A stretch of DNA of 64,000 nt from assembly GCA_963514095.1 (NCBI GenBank), contig OY741280.1:23590508-23654507 (forward strand), read 5' to 3'. Every line of letters begins with the position of its first letter. Within the stretch, counting starts at the first letter, position 1. Below the pieces are notes generated by a model that saw nothing but the letters and a program-made list of their open reading frames with translations, had not been told where the DNA came from and ran no database searches. Shown piece by piece: positions 49,501 to 59,052 of the stretch. A program made the translations under genes and the position numbers. This stretch comes from Eutrigla gurnardus (lineage: Eukaryota; Chordata; Actinopteri; Perciformes; Triglidae).

Positions 49501-52500
49501 CTTCTGCTTTAAGATGCTCTGCAAAGCGTCGGCCCTGGCGTCATTATCGGGGCGTCGGGTTTGAGATCAGATCGGTTTCAAGAAGGTTTGAGGGAATACA
49601 ATGAGTGAATATCAACAGAGATTAAATGTCAATAAAAATCAACAAACTTTCCTTGTAATTAATGCATTTTATTGCGATCAGAATGACTTATCTCGTATGT
49701 TTTGACATGGTGTTCTCTCCTAAGCGAACAGATGAGCTGATTATCTGTCTGCGTCCTGCAGCTGATCCAAGCCATCCAGGGTGTCGATAAGATCATCGGA
49801 CAGCTCATGAACGGCCTCAAGCAGATCGGCCTCGACCGCTGCCTCAACGTCATCATCGTGGCCGATCACGGTAACGCTCACTACACGGCACATCATTTCA
49901 AACAAATGGATCACCAGGAAGTCACGGACCAAACCTTAACCGGCGTGGCTCGGAGAACACATGCTGTGATACGACATGCAACAGTTTTCCAACATCATTC
50001 ATCACGGCCAACTGCATGGATTCAAATGGTTGGAGGTCACAAGGAAGGTTTCAACAAAAATATTACTCATCAGAGACCTGAGAGTCTTCTGCTGAAGAAG
50101 CATCTCATTTTCAAATTCAGGAACCAGATGTGAAACTAATCATAGTGGAACGGATATGAAATGGATAAAAACAAATAAGAAAAACATGTAAAAACCCTGA
50201 TGTAGCACAGTGGAGCATCAGAGGAATGATATAACAGCTCATTGTTTTTGCAGGTATGGAGGACACAAACTGCGACAGGAAGGAGGTGCTCCAGGATCTG
50301 GTGGGCGACATCAGTAACTACTGGGTCACGGAGGGACCTTTCGGACGCATCCGAGCCAAAAAGGGCGCGGTGTGTAAGTAAACATGCTGCTCTCCTGACT
50401 CCTGACACACTGATCCAGAAAAAGTCCAAACACGGACGGCAGAGGCTGCATGCAAGGTGCCGTCTCGCCTTCGGGATCCAAACTAAAGCACCTTCAAGCC
50501 CGGATCCGCCTTCGGGAGCTAAGAGTGATTCGGCATCTTGCTTTAGGACACAGGTGTTGGTTAAAAAAGGCTAATATGTCAATAGTCAATACTATAGCAA
50601 CAAGTTAAGAGGACACGGTCCTGTCTTGCTGTCTTGACTTTGGGGAGTGTTGGTGCAGTCCTACTGCTGAGACACCGTAATCATCCAGCGTACACAGCAC
50701 CGTGTTGTTTGGTCACTTTAGGCAAGGCAAGGCAATTTTATTTGTATAGCACATTTCATACACAAGGCAGACTCAAAGTGCTTCACATCATAAAACAAAG
50801 TGAGAAGAAAAAAGAAAAAAAATAGAAGAATTAAAAGAAAATAATAAAAAATTTAAAAATGCATTACAGAAAGAAAATAGAATAAAAACATATTTGCAAT
50901 AATTAAAAACAGTGCAGACATTAAAAGATTTAGCAGAAAGCTATGGTGAACATAACAGTTTTCAGTCTAGTTTTAAAAGTTGTCAGAGTTGGGGCAAGTC
51001 TTACATCTTCAGGAAGTTTATTCCAGCCATTTGTTGCATAGTGACTAAATGATGCTCTCCTGTGATTGTTGTTTACTCTGGGAATCACTAACAGATTGGT
51101 CTCAGAAGATCTTAGTGGTCTAGAAGGCTTATGTAGTGGGAGCATATCAGTGATATACTTCGGTCCTAGACCATGTAGTGATTTATATGTGAGCAGGAGG
51201 ATTTTGAAATCAATCCTCTGACATACAGGGAGCCAATGTAAGGATTTAAGAATTGGTGTAATGTGCTCACATTTTTTGGTCTTTGTAAGAACTCTAGCAG
51301 CAGCGTTCTGAACAAGCTGTAGCTGCCTGACAGTTTTTTTTGGAAGACCTGCAAGGAGACCATTACAGTAGTCTAGCCTACTAGTAATAAAGGCATGTAC
51401 AAGTTTTTCTAAGTCTTGAGCTGACATGAGCCCTCTAAGTCTTGCTACATTTTTGAGGTGATAGTAGGCTGATTTTGTTACTGATTTAACGTGACTGTCG
51501 AAATGTAAATCAGAATCCATAATAATAGAGGACTTTAGAGGATCATGTGCGGTTTCTTGAAGCTGCAGCTGGTTTTCTGGGACAACGCATGCTTTTCCAT
51601 TGGTGCAAAACACCAGCACATGTTATGCTAATCGACATATTTGCCCCCTAGAGCATCAACAAGATAAGATCTCCCTTCGTCATTTTTTAACAGCAACATG
51701 TTTGTTATTCAAGCACACGGACTAGCCAACACACACACCCCACTGACTTCACCCGTATTTGCAGATGTATTCGCAGCTTTTATAAATAAAATAAGACTGG
51801 TTTGATTTGGCGTTACATTTTATAATTGTTATTTTTTTGCTGTAATGGCTGAAAAGTTGACTTGGTTATTTGTTTCCCATCTCGACAGTGGACTCAGCCG
51901 AACTCGTCGCTAACCTGACTGTAAGTGTTCTCATCGCCGCATACGTGTCCTTTAGAGTGAAATGTTAGAAAAATCTAAATCTTTGTCTGGATCTCCGGTT
52001 CAGTGTAAGAAGCCGGACCAGAAGATCACGCCGTACCTGAAGGCCAACCTGCCGAAGCGCCTCCATTTCGCCAACAGCCGGCGCATAGAAGACGTCAATG
52101 TCCTGGTCGAGCCCAAATGGCTCTTTGAAAGGTATCAGTGGTTAAGAAATCTCTGCAGAAGTTTCCAGAGCACTGATTGAAACCAGTCGACGGCGTCTCC
52201 TAGACCTCCTGAAACCACTTCACCCTGCAGCTCTGCAGGCTCAGCAGTTCACACCTCCACCTAAAGCCCTGATGTGTTCCCACAGATATCCAGGATCAGT
52301 CTCGTTCTGCTCCGGCGGAGCGCACGGCTACGACAACGACGTCGAGAGCATGCACGTGAGCACCGAGGCTTTCTACCCTACTCTGTTCTATTAGTCAGCA
52401 TTCTGCTCCCGAGACCCCCTCCTCCCTGTGGACCTCCATACAGAGGGAGACACACATATTATGTTTGTCAAAGATAGAACAGGATCAGAAAATCTCTTGA

Positions 52501-54878
52501 CCTTTTCTAAATATGCTCCATCATAACATTGATGTTGGATAATATGAATTAACTGTGAAATGTTTCTGTTTGTACCTTTTATTGTCGTTACTCGTTCAGT
52601 TTAAACACCTTTTTGGCCAACATGGCCACCATTGAATACATCCTTCTGTCTTTCCTTGCAGGCCATGTTTGTCAGTTATGGACCCAAGTTTCACGACAGA
52701 ACAGAAATCGAACCCTTTTCCAACATCGAGCTGTACAACCTGATGTGTGGTGAGTTCACTGTTTCTCTGCTAAATGCTGCCAACATCTTAAAGTCCCAGT
52801 CGGCAAGTCCGGCAGATGGAGGGCACTCTGTCAGATTTTGAATGTTTACAACTCTCAGGCTCCTCCCCCTCGACCACCGAGCTCCTCCCCCATGACCCCC
52901 CGAGCCCCTCCCCCACGATCACCAAGCTCCTCCCCCACGACCCCCGAGCTCCTCCCCCTTGACGTCGTACCCTTTGAAATCCCTAAGTTCACGCCACCTT
53001 TGAAACGTGGGTCCATTTACATTACATTACATTTAGGTCATTTAGCAGACGCTTTTGTCCAAAGCGACTTACAATAAGTACATTTGTCAAAAGAAGGAAA
53101 CAAGGAAACCACAACGAATCATTGCCGATAAAGTAAGAGCTAAAAATAGAACAAGTGTTAGGTCCTCATCTGAGTAAACTAGTAGTTCAAGAGCAACAGT
53201 GCTACGATCAGTGCTATAGGTTAGGGTGTTTTTTTTTGTTTTTTTTTTGGGGGGGGGGGGGGCGGGGGGGAGGTCATGCTAGTCGAGGTGAAGTCTGAAC
53301 AGGTGAGTCTTGAGCCTTTTTCGGAAAATGGCAATGGTCCGATGTTGACTCTGGTTTTATCACGGGCACCGTCGCCATCTTTCTTTTTTTCCTTCTTTTC
53401 CACCGGTGTTTTCTTCTCCTTGGTTGTTTTGGACCTCCTCGTTTGGGTTTTTAACGAGGAATTAGAAGCTTGTTGCTACTTCCCTCCGCCTCCCCCCTGT
53501 GATAGTGGAACGACCTGAGGGGGGAGGGGCTCTGTGTGTGCACGAACATAGCCCTGCGTGCTGATTGGACAGGATGATCCGGGCGCTGTCGATCTTTGCA
53601 AAACAAACAACAGGCTCTATGTGCACGTAGAGGCACACTTTATTTCTAAAACCAGATGATTTATGTTGTTCTATCGGAGCGTAGTGTCGGCTTCAGTGAA
53701 TATGATCAACAACATGTTGCCGACTGGGACTTTAATGGAAAGCACTTTAATTCAGAAGAAGTCAGATATATTGAAAGAAACTTACAGTTCGTCGTAGTTA
53801 AAATCCATTAATATCAACAGTGCAGTGGGCCGGGATTTGATTGGCTGCCTGGATGTTACGAGCGGCCTGGCTCTGACAAGTTCAGCATATTTGAACTTTA
53901 AACGCCTAAATAACGATAGAAGGATCGGATCGACGGCAGGCTTTTCTAGCAGCACCGTTGGTGCGATCGGCCCTTTACGACACAATACCGCCACGCATCG
54001 TACCTGTGATAGATTATTCATGTAATGCACGATTTCCATCCATTTTCATTTGTGTGATCCACAAAACTAAACCACCGTTCCATCCAGACGTAATGCAGAT
54101 CACTCCCACCGCCAACAACGGGACCCACGGCAGCATGAACCACCTCCTGAGGCGGCCCCCCTACACCCCGGAGCCCCCCGCAGAGAACAGCCTTCCAGAC
54201 CAGTGTCTGCTGACCAGCCTGGACCCCGAGGACCCCCTGGGATGCTCCTGTCCTGCCCTGGTGGGTACCCCCGATCCCGGGACCACCTCAACCACAATAC
54301 AGTCCTCATGAATGCACAAGTCCTGATTGAGTTGTTTCTTCTTCATGGAATGTTCTCTGTGTGCAAGGTGGTGAAATGTTGATGCACCACATGTTCATCA
54401 TTAATAAACTCAGAATGAATCCATGGCAAAACATATCAGAAGTATTAGTCACGGCGGGAGGGGTTCAAACTTCAAAAGCTTTGCCTTCTTTTTCTCCTCA
54501 GAGTGGAAACGCCATCAACAGCTGTCTGAACCTGACGGCTGAGGAAGGTGAGGAGGCTTCGTCTGCTTCTCCTACTTCTTCTCCTACTTCTCTGTCTTCT
54601 TCTTAGACATAATATCACAAGTGAATGCACCTCGAGTGTCCTTTCACAAAGCGTTCCACGTTGCCGGGTTACATTTGGGTACATTTCCCTGTTGGATTCT
54701 TTCAGAGGCGGCTGCCGAGAAGAAGCACCTTCTGTTCGGTCGCCCGCGGGTGCTGCAGGCCGGCCAGAGTCTCTGCGTCCTCCACCAGGAGGGCTTCGTC
54801 AGCGGCTACGCCGGCGGCGCCCTGATGCCTCTGTGGAGCGCCTTCACCGTGGACAAGCCTGTGAGGAGACATTAGACA

Positions 54879-54909
<31 letters not shown>

Positions 54910-57900
54910 GAGTTCCAAATGACCACATGGGGGCACTATATGCATACGCAGACACACGGTTCTTCCTGGTCGGGGCCTTCAGTCAGAGGCAATGATAGTG
55001 ACAGGATACAACATAAAGGGACATAAAGGACATCATGGGATCTTCATTGTTTCTTTCAGTTGCCATGGAGATGTTGGGATCAGTTCATCCTGAGCACTTT
55101 AAGGACCTTGTTGTTGGTTATCCAGCCTTCTTGCTGTAGTGGGATCACATGACGCAGATAGCTTTGGTTCTCGTAAAGTATTCAGAGTATAATTTCCAGT
55201 GAAACTAGATCATAAAGAAAGAGAGCCTCGAGGGAAGTTGCTTAAACTGTTGTCTTTAAAATTGTTTTTACTGCGTCTCATTGTTTTTTCCATCCTTGTA
55301 GTTGAACTCGGACCCATTGCCACCGGTGACGCCGGATTGTCTGAGGGCTGATGTCAGAGTCCCGGCGTCCCGGAGTCCCAGGTGTGACCAGTACCACAGC
55401 TCGGGGAACTTGACCCACGGCTTCCTGTACCCACCTAGTACGCATCAGCACCCGCCGGACACTAACTCAACAGAGTTCTGTTTTCACAAAGTGCTGAGTC
55501 AGCCGGGACTTTGAGGTCTCACCACCACAAACAGAGATGTTCAGGGAAACAAGGATGTTTTGTTTCGCTATTCAAACAGACGTGAGCGTCACCTGATCTG
55601 CTGCACTCACTTCCTCCGTCTCTCTAGCACAATTCACTTCCTCTGAATCCTCACTTTCTAGAGAATCACCACCCTTCCACCACGCGCCTTTTATCAAGTA
55701 TTCCAGTTTTAGGGTTACGTTTAGGGCACTTGCAGCTACTGTCTGAGAAATTTCATGGAGTTTAAAACCAAAGTGTTTCTCCTAACGTTTAACCAAAAGT
55801 GTTTCTGTTGCCTAAATGTAACCATCACCAACCTCCTGCTGACGGCGAGGAATGGAAAAATGGATCGACATGGTGATTTGAACTTTGGGACAAGTTTCTT
55901 AGGGCATGATATTTTGACTTAGAAATTAAAAGTGCATCATCTCCCTCCTCCATTCCCTCGCCGTGACTTCATCTCCTGCTGGGAAATTACACTGTCGCTT
56001 TGTTACCGTATTTGCATTAAAGGATAATTTAACAAGATCCAGTGAGGTCAAACATCTGCAGTAAATTGAGAGCAAATAGTTGCCTGGGTTCAATTTAGGA
56101 AATGCTGCTAGTCTCTGTGGTATCTCCACTCTCAAAGTCCACACGGCGTAGTTCAAAATGGAGTTTGGTGTGTGAGCAGTGTTGCCGTCGCCCACCGAAT
56201 ACAGAGATAATCACTTTATGTAAAAGAGCAGGTGATAACCAGCTTTGAACCCGGATGCACCATGAATTCTTCGGTGCACCTGTTCCACGACACGTTACCA
56301 CTAATCCATAAACCGGTTTTTGCAGATCTGAATGCATCAGCAGACCAGCAGTACGACGCTCTGTTAATGAGTAACGTGGTGCCGATGTACCCCGGATTTA
56401 AGAGTAAGTTTCTGGCTCACATCACCTAGGGCAAAATTACAAATATTTCTTTTTCAATTGTTTTTAAGACGATTTTGCAATGGTTGGTTTAGTGTCGCTC
56501 CGAAAATGATGCTGAATGGATAATCAGGATCCTTTTTCCTGAACTGCCCTGAGACTGTGCTTGGGAATTATATATTATATATATGAAATTCAATGTGGTA
56601 AAATTGTCTAATATGGTCATATGGAACACCCCGATATCATGGCAAAACTACTGCACAACTTTACTCATTTGATTGCTTTTAAAGTCCTCTCTGCTCTGCT
56701 TTCAGGGATCTGGGACTACTTTCACAACACCCTGTTGAAGAAATACGCCCATGTGTACAACGGTATTGCTGTGGTGAACGGCCCCGCCTTTGATTACAAC
56801 TATGACGGCCGGTACGACGGCCCAGAGCAGATCCAGCAGTAAGCTTCACAAGGACACATTACACAGAATTCACATGTGGAAGACGTTCACTGGTCTGCCC
56901 AGAACCCAGACCTCAATCCCATGACGCTCCGGCCCGGAGCCAACCTCTGCTTCCAATATCTGGTGGAAAGTCTGAGCAGCACCTTAAGGCCTGTTTTTTG
57001 GATTCAACGCATCGTAGCGGTCTGTGGTCCCCCAGAGGTCTAGATAGTAGCTCACATTAGTCCAGAGACCAGACCAGACTATGTGGAGGAACCAGAGACT
57101 GTCTGTGGTCCCCCACGGTCTAGATAGTAGCTTACATTAGTCCAGAGACCAGACCAGACTATGTGGAGGAACCAGAGACTGTCTGTGGTCCCCCAGAGGT
57201 CTAGATAGTAGCTCACATTAGTCCAGAGACCAGACCAGACTATGTGGAGGAACCAGAGACTGTCTGTGGTCCCCCAGAGGTCTAGATAGTAGCTCACATT
57301 AGTCAAGAGACCAGACCAGACTATGTGGAGGAACCAGAGACTGTCTGTGGTCCCCCAGAGGTCTAGATAGTAGCTCACATTAGTCCAGAGACCAGACCAG
57401 ACTATGTGGAGGAACCAGAGACTGTCTGTGGTCCCCCAGAGATCTAGATAGTAGCTCACATTAGTCCAGAGACCAGACTATGTGGAGGAACCAGAGACTG
57501 TCTGTGGTCCAAACAACAAGGTCTCTGCTGTATTTATGTCTAGATGACCTTATTTGGAGTGTTGATGGAGCAGCTACAATGTTAGCGTAGCCTAGCACCA
57601 TCAACCAGACTCCATTCAGAAAACCAGCGTTTTAACAGGAGTTATCTTGTGGTCTTGCAGACAGACCTAACAAAGCATGACTCAGCACTTTTTACTGATC
57701 ACCATCATTATGGAGTTATTTCAGCATCCTGTTCATCTGGTTATTGATATTAAATCACAGATCAATACTTGCTTCTGGGTCCTCCAACCCACGTGGGTCT
57801 TGCTGGATCCAGTGAATCCAGCTTGGTGAAATCCACCTCTGGATGATGTCATGAATCCAGACAGGACGGGGTCTGGGTTCCTGGTGGATCTGGGACTTCA

Positions 57901-58760
57901 ACCTGTATGAAGCAGCAGTAGTGGTGATGTTTGCGGTGTAGTGTTCACAATAAAGGGTTGCGTTGATCCCGTGCGACTCCAGGTTCGTGTCCGGCACCGA
58001 CATCCCAATCCCCACCCATTACTACGCGGTGTTGACCAGCTGCAGGGACGCGGCGCTGCCGGTGAGCGCCTGCGACGGCGAGCTGCAGACCGTGACCTTC
58101 CTGCTGCCTCACAGACCGGACAATTCAGAAAGCTGCCAGGTAAGAAACCGCCGCGTCAGAGACGACTCAGCATTCTTTGAGACTTTACACATAGCCGATA
58201 TAAACAAGTTGCTTGGTTAGGCTAACACCAGATGTTTGCCGTTGCTATGACAACAAGTGAAAGCTATCGCTAGCATCTTAGCCCAACCGCCCCGATCAAT
58301 AAACAATCATACGATGACAATTTATTCTCATGAATAAAAGCAACAATCGGCATCAACATCATCACCCTAAGGACCTTAACGAGGCGTTAGAAACATAAAT
58401 GTATGTTCATGGGAGGTTAGCTAGCATAGATGCCGATTGTTAGCATCGTGATAAACTCACATTTGTGACTTGTTTTGCTGAATATGCTCCTCTCTCGGCT
58501 CCGTTTTTTACTACAGTGGCTCTGATTCGCTGTCGTACAATTTTAAAATATTGCGTTGTCATTTTTTTTATACTTTGCATCGACAGGCTGCAGAGGCCGA
58601 ATCTCATTGGGTGGAAGATCTCATGTGGTTCCATCAATCACGAGTCAGAGACGTTGAGTGGATCACCGGGTTGGACTTTTACCAGGGCAGCAACCGACCA
58701 ATCACAGAGCTGCTGAGGATGAAGACCCGCCCCACAGCTGCCATTCACAGAAAACTATAA
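35133..58760 (+). CDS. enpp3: ENPP3-like ectonucleotide pyrophosphatase/phosphodiesterase
   Basis: Type II membrane ectoenzyme that hydrolyses extracellular nucleotides to nucleoside 5'-monophosphates. Exons: 35133-35171, 36500-36587, 38655-38789, 38895-39020, 40805-40865, 41410-41507, 42436-42515, 42630-42749, 43056-43165, 45030-45095, 45184-45256, 49762-49870, 50254-50373, 51889-51920, 52004-52131, 52286-52355, 52662-52749, 54088-54260, 54502-54547, 54706-54860, 55302-55437, 56326-56403, 56706-56838, 57983-58139, 58587-58760. The sum is 2595 nt, 864 residues (human ENPP3 875). Start context is ACCATGG. Layout: 13-residue cytoplasmic tail, membrane anchor about 14-34 with GLGLGLGL as in ENPP3, two somatomedin B domains (43-133, no RGD), phosphodiesterase, nuclease-like domain with DYNYDG. 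Active site: D162, T200 (PSKTF), D320, H324, D367, H368, H475. The insertion loop ([20 protein letters not shown]) is present. [11 protein letters not shown] and THGFLYPP are ENPP3-like; ENPP1 is the alternative. Confidence 0.95.
35172..36499. other. ENPP3-like intron 1
   Basis: AT-rich unique sequence with T-rich runs near 35545-35700. No exon or recognisable repeat family. Confidence 0.4.
37030..37315 (+). mobile_element. LINE 3' end (RT C-terminus and 3'UTR)
   Basis: In plus orientation, a reverse-transcriptase tail reading [16 protein letters not shown] is followed by a 3'UTR with CTTACTTTATTGGCAATGAT and a tail near GTACTTATTGTAAGTC. The same 3' end occurs in minus orientation at 46675-46960 and 53015-53345. 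Such ends, with CGTCTGCTAAATGACCTAAA, are typical of fish non-LTR elements. It is 5'-truncated. Confidence 0.7.
37372..37843 (+). pseudogene. Unrecognised open stretch in ENPP3-like intron 2
   Basis: A 157-codon frame without stops. Its first 85 or so codons have protein-like composition ([22 protein letters not shown]). The second half runs into a dispersed repeat (CTTTTCAAAATAAACT, GTGAAAGTCCTGTGTTCGTC). There is no start codon at the head, no fitting splice sites for the ENPP gene and no family I can name. It may be a relic of a retrotransposed or viral-like gene, or chance. Confidence 0.25.
37844..38654. other. ENPP3-like intron 2, 3' part
   Basis: Unique sequence after the dispersed repeat. 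No coding signal was recognised. Confidence 0.4.
39021..40804. other. ENPP3-like intron 4
   Basis: About 1.8 kb of mostly unique sequence, with an AGACAGACAGACAGGCAGGA-type purine tract near 39125. No exon or clear transposon. Confidence 0.4.
40897..40977. repeat. (AT)n microsatellite
   Basis: About 40 uninterrupted AT dinucleotides in ENPP3-like intron 5, directly followed by the 30-bp minisatellite. Confidence 0.97.
40978..41403. repeat. 30-bp minisatellite abutting ENPP3-like exon 6
   Basis: Fourteen units of 30 bp (contains CCGTCCTCTTCCTGATTGGA) in perfect 30-bp register. They differ mostly at TGTT/TGAT/GGAT and CC/CT positions. The last unit runs into CTCTCCCCATGGCAG, the acceptor of exon 6 (starts 41410). 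Long frames on both strands are artefacts. Confidence 0.96.
41508..42435. other. ENPP3-like intron 6
   Basis: AT-rich. The text around 41700-42000 (ATGAAGAAATATACAAATGC, GTACCAAGACAACCATTTCC) has the feel of a dispersed repeat, but I cannot name the family. No exon. Confidence 0.4.
43352..43672 (-). mobile_element. hAT-like MITE copy in ENPP3-like intron 9
   Basis: About 320 bp, near-identical in inverse orientation to 27810-28120. Similarity ends abruptly after GCAGCATTTTCTGACATTCC, and no CAGGG terminus is seen on this copy, so it is truncated at one end or rearranged. Confidence 0.65.
43971..44285. repeat. Dispersed repeat (AAATAAACTTC / GTTTAGGTTTAGG family)
   Basis: Two tandem modules with CTTTTCAAAATAAACTTC, ACTACTTAGTTTAGGTTTAG and GATGAAAGTCCTGTGTTTGT. 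Related pieces occur near 17340, 24530, 26290, 31650 and 37640-37860. The class is unknown. Confidence 0.6.
44303..44682. repeat. 21-bp tandem repeat (TTTGTAGTCGTTTTGTGTCTC)
   Basis: About eighteen imperfect copies of a 21-bp unit with GTAGTCGTT/GTAGTTGTT variants, in ENPP3-like intron 9. The open frame (Cys/Ser/Leu-rich) is an artefact. Confidence 0.92.
45930..46493. mobile_element. Second copy of the teleost repeat with 40-bp expansion
   Basis: Starts CATCCATCGTCTACCGCTTA and follows the copy at 9239 closely. It has about eleven 40-bp units (CCAGTCTATCACAGGG, ACATGTAGAGACAGACAGGT). It stops after CCATTCACACTCACATTCAC, so the right third of the element is missing and a TA microsatellite follows. 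Confidence 0.75.
46511..46590. repeat. (TA)n microsatellite
   Basis: About 40 TA dinucleotides followed by TACATACATACA. The Tyr/Ile frame across it is an artefact. Confidence 0.96.
46600..46672. mobile_element. Tc1-like terminal fragment
   Basis: ACAGTGCTATGCATAAGTTT followed by AGGCACCATGCCTAAGTTAT resembles the end of a fish Tc1/mariner-like element. It lies directly next to the TA repeat, the usual Tc1 target dinucleotide. Confidence 0.55.
46675..46960 (-). mobile_element. LINE 3' end fragment with G-run
   Basis: Carries ATTTAGCAGACGCTTTTGTC and CAAAGCGACTTACAATAAG, the 3' tail of the LINE family at 53015. It is interrupted by a run of about sixteen G at 46906-46921. Confidence 0.7.
50374..50722. 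other. ENPP3-like intron 13, 5' part
   Basis: Unique sequence upstream of the LINE. No exon. Confidence 0.4.
50723..51620 (-). mobile_element. 5'-truncated L2-like LINE with RT C-terminal frame
   Basis: A minus-strand frame of 229 codons (51619-50930) encodes the C-terminal part of a non-LTR reverse transcriptase: [59 protein letters not shown] and [19 protein letters not shown]. The 3'UTR ends with GGCAAGGCAATTTTATTTGT on the plus strand. The catalytic half is absent, as is usual for 5'-truncated copies. The frame is unbroken, which suggests a fairly recent insertion in ENPP3-like intron 13. Confidence 0.9.
52858..52965. repeat. About 24-bp C-rich tandem repeat
   Basis: Four to five copies of a unit with AGCTCCTCCCCCACGACCCC in ENPP3-like intron 17. 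It reads as a proline/serine frame but has no splice context. Confidence 0.8.
53015..53345 (-). mobile_element. LINE 3' end (RT C-terminus, 3'UTR)
   Basis: The minus strand reads [18 protein letters not shown], then a 3'UTR and tail with TCGCTTTGGACAAAAGCGTC and TGACCTAAATG. A G-rich run sits at 53249-53269. It is homologous to 37030-37315 and 46675-46960 and is 5'-truncated. Confidence 0.75.
53346..54087. other. ENPP3-like intron 17, 3' part
   Basis: Unique sequence. No exon or named repeat. Confidence 0.4.
54881..54909. repeat. 29-bp poly(C) tract
   Basis: An uninterrupted run of 29 C, 20 bp after the end of ENPP3-like exon 20. Its length is likely to be polymorphic or imprecise in assembly. 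Confidence 0.95.
55438..56325. other. ENPP3-like intron 21
   Basis: Unique sequence with a weak trace of the GGGTTACGTTTAGGGC-type dispersed repeat near 55710. No exon. Confidence 0.4.
57020..57515. repeat. 81-bp minisatellite in ENPP3-like intron 23
   Basis: Six copies of an 81-bp unit (80 in one copy), with TCTAGATAGTAGCTCACATT at 57040, 57120 and 57201 and onward. Because 81 is divisible by three, a minus-strand frame of 126 codons with a 27-residue repeat stays open; it is not a gene. Confidence 0.94.
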
Positions 58761-59046
58761 AATTGTTCTTTTCCGCGAAAAAAGAAAAGAAAGAAATTCA
58801 CCAATATTAATATTCAATATCTGTTTAAATTGTGTTGTTTAAACACTGAAGGTATCAACAATCCAACAGACGTTGTTTATTTATTTTATTTTCAATTTGA
58901 AACTATTATTTCTTCTTCTTATTGTTATTATTATTATTATATTCATGTTTTCATGATTTATATCCTGTTGATTTTGTTTTTTGTAATCTGTATTTAAGTG
59001 GCTTTTTTAAGCCCAAATGAGACAGAACCGGAAAAATGTCACTGTG

Positions 59047-59052
59047 AATAAA
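59047..59052 (+). terminator. Poly(A) signal AATAAA of ENPP3-like gene
   Basis: AATAAA lies about 290 bp after the stop codon, in an AT-rich 3'UTR, and is the first canonical signal. The exact cleavage site is not visible. Confidence 0.6.

Larger units (their letters stand above)
45257..49761. other. ENPP3-like intron 11 (4.5 kb)
   Basis: The largest intron of this gene. It contains the teleost repeat with a 40-bp expansion, a TA microsatellite, a Tc1-like end and a LINE 3' end, all listed separately. From about 46970 to 49760 it is unique with no exon recognised. Confidence 0.5.
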
